A DNA stretch of 64,000 nucleotides from Ophioderma brevispina (Eukaryota; Echinodermata; Ophiuroidea; Amphilepidida; Ophiodermatidae): the NCBI GenBank assembly GCA_023653785.1, contig JAMKCH010012622.1:1-64000 (forward strand), given 5' to 3'. The notes under the pieces are model-generated. The model did not search any database. It saw only the letters and a list, made by a program, of their open reading frames with translations, and was not told the DNA's origin. Position 1 is the first letter of the stretch; each line of letters starts with the position of its first letter. Shown in pieces: positions 57,271 through 64,000 of this stretch. The translations under genes and the position numbers were made by a program.

Positions 57271-57559
57271 ATAGTCTTCCATGCTTCTACAGCCTTTCTA
57301 CATTATTATGTTTATGATAATCATTCCATTTCAATTTAAGCTACTTAATTGTATTTATCAAATCTTGATCATCAAGTGCTTATAAGATCGATTTGTAATT
57401 ATCTTAGGACTAAGATTAATTTGTTTCACTTTGCGACACATAAATTGAGATTATATCACTTATTCCTAGAACTATGAACACAACTACAAATAGTTTCAGG
57501 CCTGGATACAAATGCTAGGTCAATAATAGTTTTGCTTTCTCAGTAAACTAGTGAAGTCA

Positions 57560-58055
57560 TTTAAAAAAGTTTGAGGGAACTGTGAGGGGTTAGCTCAACC
57601 CTGAAACTTTTTTTGAAAACAATGCTAGATCCCAGTCAGATTAAAATCCCTAACACTATAATATCAGCATATATACAGGCCATTTTAAAAAACCCAATTA
57701 AAAGGCATCAATTTATCAGTATAGCACTTTCATATCATGTGCACGATAAACTGTACCAATAATCACCGTTTTGGTATGAGGCGATGAATTTCAAAAAACG
57801 CCATAGGGCTTCCACCTCATTTAGTGATAAATCATGGTTTTCACAGTAGTTTTAATTCCTTTAATGGAACACAATACACCACCATGGTCTTTGTGCTTCC
57901 TATCAATTCTCATATAAATTATAACCATCAATTTTGACTTCAGAGTCCTCATATCTTTGAAAGCCAGTTTCTGTTAACACAAAATATCTATCTTGTTATC
58001 CTGAAAAATATTCACAAGTCAACTTGTACCTTAGACTCCTTACATTAAGCATGTT
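57560..58055 (-). pseudogene. LINE APE-type endonuclease relic
   Basis: The minus strand reads NVRSLRYKL (near 58050), LTETGFQRYEDSEVKIDGYN (near 57920-57975), DHGGV near 57885, LNEVEAL near 57810, and ADIIVLG near 57650. The last should run on as DFN but one G is missing. These are the N, E and GDFN boxes of apurinic-type LINE endonucleases, which nick the target DNA. Confidence 0.8.
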
Positions 58056-58602
58056 TATTTTTCAAGCCTTTAATTTAAAAACAGCAACACACTTGAGATC
58101 AATATACGCTCATCACATAAGGAAGCTCATTGAGACAAGTTTTATAGAACATGAGTCACACCATAGGGACTATTGCATTAATAATCAAGTACACAGTTTA
58201 ATATGGAACATCAATGAACACTGAATGCATGAAATGGCATGATAGATGGGATTATCTACAAGGTACAATTTTCACATCTTATTGTTTATCACTGTGACCT
58301 GAATTTGGTGATTGGGATGACTTGAGATGAATGAATGGTATTGTTTTCATTTTGTTAGTTTTTATAAGGCACTATTTATTACAATAAGAATTTTACACAG
58401 CAATTATTAACACAAAATCACATTAGTAGATTAGAACCAATAACGTGTAGTATCATTTGTGTTCTGTGGAGAATCAGGGTGTAATTACACAACAGTGGCA
58501 AAGTTTTATATGCCTGATATAATTCTCATCAAAGAACATGTTTTGGAATTACATGGCCAAAGATCATTCCTCATTTTGAACTTACATGTAATATATGAGT
58601 AC

Positions 58603-58649
58603 CCCCCCCCCCCCGTGACACCACAGTTGGACCGGGGGGGGGGGGGGTG
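58603..58649. repeat. C14 / G14 pair
   Basis: A run of 14 C and one of 14 G lie 20 bases apart and could pair or form quadruplex structures. Length variation in such runs is likely. Confidence 0.9.
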
Positions 58650-58699
58650 GGGGTGGTGCCTTTTCCGAACGCATGACATCCTCCGCGGTCGGAGAAATG

Positions 58700-61600
58700 C
58701 AGACGATTAGCGTAAAATTTAGTGCATTACCGTAAATTGCTCAAGATTCCACAAAGTTGCGAGATCTGAATTTTGCATGTTTGGGCCGAGTTGCCGGATT
58801 TTCCGAAGAGTTACCTTACTTTATACACTGCCTCTAACTGTTCCTCAAAAGTGACTTCTTCTCTCACAATCCCTTTTCCATCTTTAACTTTATTTCCGAT
58901 TCTCGGCCTCCTCTTCCCGTACCCTCACGTGCCTCTGGGTATCCATTCTCTTTCTCTCTACCAAGCTTTACCCTTATCAATCTTCTCTTCCCTTGATCAT
59001 AAGCCCTGTGGTAATATATCCCCAGTCAAAATAGGATTTGACCCCAACACACATTGCCACAGAAACCGCTTGTGTCATGTTAACTTGGAATAGCTAACAG
59101 AATATCATATCAAAAGTTTACAAAATCGGGATAGTGAAACAGTGCTAATTTGATTTTCAATTAATTATTTCAAATTGTTTTTAAATTCACAATGCCCGCC
59201 ATTTAAAACAATTTTGCTTGATCTTGGGATCTAAGATTTGTAGAAACTCGTTGGGGCCTAAACCCTAGTTTGGGGGGTCAAGGACTTCAGGTATAAATAT
59301 ATTATTTATATCATTTGGTCTTTTCTTCTTGCCAGATTACATATAATTCAAAATGGCGTCCGTTTTGAAACCATTTTGTATATTATCTCGGGATCTGAAA
59401 CTTACCAAAGCTTAATTCTGTCGTCTATACCTCTTATTGGAGTCAAATGCATTCAATTTTAAACAGTATTTGTACTGTTGTGTCATTTCTCAATGTTAAT
59501 TGCATAAATACAAAATGGCAGCAGCGCATGACTTCAACCTTTCAACGGTCAAATCTCAGTATTTAGCAGTTGGAGAGGCTCATTTGCGATGGTTATACCC
59601 AATTTGCAGTTCAATGAACAACGGATCAATTTAGTACAATAAGCATTTTGTCATTATCCTCATTGAATAATTAGAAATGGTTATCAATTCCACACCACAA
59701 TGACTCGATATCTGAAATTTCATAATTAAGTTTCTCAACATTGGGACAAATGGCAATCGGGCCCAATCTCTTATCATCACAATGAATTTTTGGGATATAT
59801 GGCATCCATCATGTTAAATTGATGACTTCTAGCCCTAGCGCCATTATGGATTTTTTAGTCATTCACTGTCTTCTTCATTTCTTCAAATCCTGGAGCCATA
59901 GCCCCATTGGAAAGCAGTGTCCTAACACTGAAATGATTTACCCATTCCCGGCTAACATAAGACAAAAATAAAATAAACTAACGACACACTGACAATTTTG
60001 CAAACACCTCTAAACACTTCTCATCCTTTGGTACACTGAAGACCATTTGCTCTGCAGGTACACTGCCTGTTGTTGCAAGCTAGCTGTTTTGCATTTGCAC
60101 CTTATTATCTTAAGGTTTTTATGGGGTGTCTCTTTGAGGTCACAGGTCATAAAGGTTATGTATCCTTATGCCTGAACATGGTATTTGTCTATAGGTCAAA
60201 GGGGTCAAAGGATTACAAATCTTTTGTATACGGGTCAAATTGTTAAAGTGCCTTATTGTAAATAAGAATATCCTCATTATATTCATCTTGCAAAAAATTT
60301 TTTAAAAAGTATACATGTAGTTTGCTATAGACACAGAGCACATGTTTACGTTTAATGTTATGACATAAATAGGGTTTAAGGCCACATAAACAATAGGGTT
60401 GTTTAAGTTGCAGCCATTTGTACTCCAAGGTGACTTCTTAGATATAGCAAACTATAACTTTTCAAAATCTTTGTGTCAAAACATATAAAATGCGACTACT
60501 TTCAATTGCGCAGGATATTTATGAAAATATGACCTACAACTATCGTACAGGCACATCATCATTGACTTTTACTTCTTGGGACCTAAGGAAGAATTTGTGA
60601 TATTTCATCATACTTTATGGATGCATTTGGGAAATTTAATCCTGAAATGTGACCTGTGACCTCAATGCCTCAAATTGTTCAAAGGTCAACTAGACACTGT
60701 CTAATACGTTCAGTAATAAAATTGCATTATAGTACGCAACTTTACACCCATACTTCGATCTTCAATGAGGCCGCCTCTCGACTATGTAATACAAATTTTG
60801 AGATAAAAAGTGAGGGCTATAACATTACAATTGTGTAAAGAGAGCAGTCGTAAAAGCACTCAATAAAAGATATGATAGAAAAGTCCTTTTAAAATGATAT
60901 TGTTAAGATTTGTTGTCAAACAACCGCATAATTGAGAGGGTCGGAGAGATATAATTTTAACCGTGTTTAACATTAATAAAATGTCCTATAATTAAATAGG
61001 ATAGTGAAACATGAATGGTAGAATGTGAATTTCTTGCGGTGGTGAATTCCTCTCTAAGAAAGTATTCTAAAATATGACAAAAGGCAATTGAGATTCATTT
61101 GAAGAGGAAAGATAAGCAAATAATGTAGGGTCAAGTTGATGATCAAAAGCGGATAAAATAAATGCATATTTTAGCACAAGTTGAAAACGTAAAAACAATT
61201 TCTTACCTATTTTCAGATTTAGCAGGGAAATCTACATTACGTCTGTAGGCAATCATTGAATACAATAGACTAAATGCACATTATTGACAGGTAGCTCTGC
61301 CTGTCTTGTGTCCCGAGATAGTCAAATGAAAGTAAAGACTTGAATAAATAACCCATTGGTATAAATTGCTCTTATGTTTAAATTTCTTGATCTCAGAAAA
61401 ATATGTTCAAAGAAACTCTCAGATACTAAGTTCTAGTGGTCAAAAGTGGTTCCAAAATGGCCTCCATTTTGAATTCATACAAGTTAAGCATTAAAGAAGA
61501 AACCAATGATAATATGATGCAGGTAGAACCTGAGAAGCGAGCGCTCAGATTCACTTTTATTCTGTCATATTTGCCATAGAAAATGCACGCAAGAATTCCC

Positions 61601-61880
61601 TAAATTACCGTTTAAAATCCCAAATTCCCAAATCCAGCAGATCGTGTCCGGCCCCCTAGTTTAAGTCGTATTCTTTCGACTTCCTAGCCGAATAGTAGAC
61701 GCCCCCCTTTTTTTTTTGGTAAAAGAATAGGGACGGCTGTCCCACCTAAGGTCGGCTGATGTATGTTGATGGTTATCGAATCATTCTGAAATGCACAATT
61801 TAAGTTTCGGTTTACATGCTTAACCTAAAATGTATTGCTGATTCAGCAATAACAATATAAAACAATGTAAAAATAAATTC
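58700..61880. other. No gene recognised
   Basis: AT-rich. CAAAATGGC-type words at 59190-59540 and near 61450 relate it to the 34-35.6 kb repeat field. A copy of the CCCAAATnC/GTGTCCGGCCCC repeat lies at 61615-61660. Confidence 0.5.
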
Positions 61881-61904
61881 ATGTACATTGTCCATTGTCT
61901 GTCA

Positions 61905-63101
61905 TCCCCAGGCATGTCCCATACCTCCAGGACAATGTCCAATACCTTCCAGGACAATGTCACAATCCCCAGGACAATGTACAATACTCCAGGACAATGT
62001 CCCATACCCCCAGGACAATGTCCCATAACCTCCAGGACCAAGTGTCCCATACCTCCAGGAAAAATGTCCCATATCCCCGGGACACTGTCCCTACCTCCAT
62101 GACAATGTCCCATACTCCCAGGAAAATGTCCCAATTCAGGCAATGTCCATACTTCAGACACTGTCCCATACCCCAGACATGTCCCATACCTCCAAGACAA
62201 TGTCCAACACCCCAGGACAATGTCCAATAGTCCCCAGGACATGTTTCATATCCCCCAGACACTGTCCCATATCCCCCGACCAATGTCCAATACCCCAGGA
62301 CAATGACCCATTCCCCAGGAAAATTTTCCATACCCCAGGAAAATTACCCATTCCCCAGGACAATGTCCCATCCCCCGGACAATGTCCAATAATTATACCC
62401 CAGGACAATGTCATACCCCAGGCAAGTTGCCCCTGCCCCAGTACAATGTCCCATCCCCAGGACTGTCCCATACTCCCGGGATAATACTCCCTACCCCAGG
62501 ACAAGGTCCATACCTCCAGAGCCATGTTCCATAACCTCCAGACCATGTCCATACCTCCGGACAATGTCCCTACCTCCAGGACGATGTCCCATACCCCAGG
62601 CCGATGTCCATACCTCAGGACACTGTCCCATATCCACAGGACAATGTCTCATCCCCGCTGACTGTCCCATACTCGAGGACAATTCCCATACCTCCAGAAC
62701 AGGTACCAGTATCCCAGAAAAGTGTCCCATACCCCAGGACCAGGTCCCATACCCCCAGGAAAGTGTCCCATACCCCAGGACAATTTCTATACCTCCAGGC
62801 CATGTCCCATACCTACCAAACCATGTCGCCATGGTTACTATGAGAGACACCTTACCACTCCACCCATCCCCTCCAAATAACTAACCCCCAGGACTTGTTT
62901 TCCATTCCTCCAGAACAATGTCCAATACCCCAGTACAAGGTCCCATACCCCATGACAATGTCCCATACCCCAGGACAATGTCCAATACCCAGGACGGTGT
63001 CCCATACCTCCAGGACAATTGTCCCATATCCCCAGGACAAGTCCCCAAACCCCAGGACACTGTCCCAAACCCCAAGACAAATTCCCAAACTCCAGGACAA
63101 T
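61905..63101. repeat. 20-21-bp minisatellite (CCAGGACAATGTCCCATACC)
   Basis: About 55-60 units of variable length, with one gap of unrelated sequence at 62815-62885. Each unit holds the near-palindrome GGACAATGTCC. Many ORFs on both strands here are by-products of the repeat. Confidence 0.95.
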
Positions 63102-64000
63102 GAGAAAAATTGTAAATTTAATCACTTCGAGAATCTGTAACCTCGCATCCCTTCAAGTTTCAGCCCTGTGTGCCGTACAGATCTTCCATATATTATTTCA
63201 AGTGTGTCACTGAAAATCAAGAAACTAAGGTCAAATATGCTAATTAATTTGCAATTAGGTACGTTAGAATGCGATATACTGTTGTAAATCGCATCTGTTT
63301 GAGAATGCCCAAATCCCGCAGATGTGTCCGGCCCCCTGTTTTAAGTCGTGGTATTTTATTCTTTCTATTTGATGACAGCTGTCATTATTTTGTGCCGTAA
63401 TCCTCGCTTTTTACGTGTTTAAACCATCGACTCATCGAAATTAGGATTTCCTTGGCCGCCCTCCCCTGAAGAATTACGATTTTAAAAGGGCGCCACTATT
63501 ATGAATTTTATTATTATTTTTTATTTTAAAATATTTGATTTTATCGTAATTTAATTAGTCCGCATGATTTTTTAAAATCATCAGCACAACATTATCATAG
63601 TGGTTGTAATGGTTAGAAAACCAGTACATTAAAAATACATTGCGAGAAAACGACAATCTCCACCGAATGGAGAATTAAACAATACTTGTTGAATAAAAAT
63701 CGGACTACAAATGAAAAATTCAATATTCAATGGCGTATGCCGTTATCCCGCAGATAATAACTCCGTAGGAGTTAATGGTAATAACAAAATGGGGATCAAA
63801 TGAGGGTCGGTATTTTTAAACCGTCAGACTATAGATTTTTCAATAGCTGTCAATATGGTCCATACGCGTTTGTCTATAAGAGCGTCGCTTCGCGCTCTCT
63901 TATAATTAATGTTAAAACGGAATCCTTATCTGGAAAACCATGTGGTATTATAAACCAAAAATAAAACCTTTAGCCATTCTCAGATCCCAATTAAGAATCA
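63102..64000. other. No gene recognised
   Basis: AT-rich end of the window. A third CCCAAATCCCGCAGATGTGT repeat copy lies at 63307-63350, and short palindromes near 63767 and 63880. Confidence 0.5.

Larger units (their letters stand above)
55085..58060 (-). mobile_element. LINE with endonuclease and RT relics
   Basis: The minus strand ends GCACTGAAGGGGCTACTCTG and then a short AATAAAT-type tail, sister to that of 51831-54224. Both coding domains of a LINE ORF2 are recognised, in the right order, over many frameshifts. The 5' limit is uncertain. Confidence 0.8.

Noticed and set aside
61820..63213. Many ORFs on both strands, up to 158 codons
   Set aside because: They follow the 20-21-bp minisatellite and are period artefacts.
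63880..63905. GAGCG/CGCTC palindrome as a terminator or regulatory site
   Set aside because: Short palindromes of this size are common by chance in this window, and there is no gene nearby.

Overview
This is a eukaryotic, animal-type window: spliced exons with GT/AG borders, a poly(A) signal, and about 60% or more of the sequence in transposon remains. The mix (DIRS-1-like tyrosine-recombinase retrotransposons, APE-type LINEs, a 2A/PHD-finger LINE relic, TTAA-flanked MITEs, hAT miniatures, tRNA-derived SINEs, many palindromic repeats) suggests a marine invertebrate such as an echinoderm, hemichordate, cephalochordate or mollusc. I cannot narrow it further. 

One host gene is recognised. Seven + strand exons between 278 and 31267, with a poly(A) signal at 31421, encode the 3' part of the spindle-checkpoint kinase TTK/Mps1. 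Exon 1 gives kinase subdomains IX-X, exon 2 subdomain XI, exon 3 the conserved short tail after the kinase, and exons 4-7 a long proline-rich C-terminal extension of a kind I do not know from vertebrate TTK. Several exons carry small indels. In exons 4, 5 and 6 adding one base to a short homopolymer run restores both the frame and the intron phase. This points to consensus errors in noisy long reads, or else to a decaying copy. 

Layout. 0-7.6 kb: TTK exons 1-2, SINE relics, a TTAA MITE, a 125-bp tandem repeat and a foldback. 7.67-16.36 kb: a complete but mutated DIRS element (DIRS-A) with inverted terminal repeats and an internal complementary region, sitting in TTK intron 2. 17-31.5 kb: TTK exons 3-7 among MITEs, a 129-bp satellite and nested hAT/TTAA elements. 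31.5-39.3 kb: nested DNA-transposon miniatures, diverged CAAAATGGC-type repeats and a 540-bp palindrome of 15-bp units. 39.3-47.76 kb: a second DIRS element (DIRS-B) with an unusual dispersed GC-rich module, three poly(T) runs each next to a long direct duplication, and a foldback inserted in its gag region. 48-51.5 kb: mostly unassigned, with a 2A/PHD-like LINE ORF relic. 51.8-54.2 kb: a 5'-truncated LINE inserted in a TTAA MITE. 55.1-58.1 kb: a longer LINE with endonuclease and reverse transcriptase relics. 61.9-63.1 kb: a 20-21-bp minisatellite. 

The right half shows no host gene I can recognise. No rRNA, intact tRNA gene or CRISPR array was seen.
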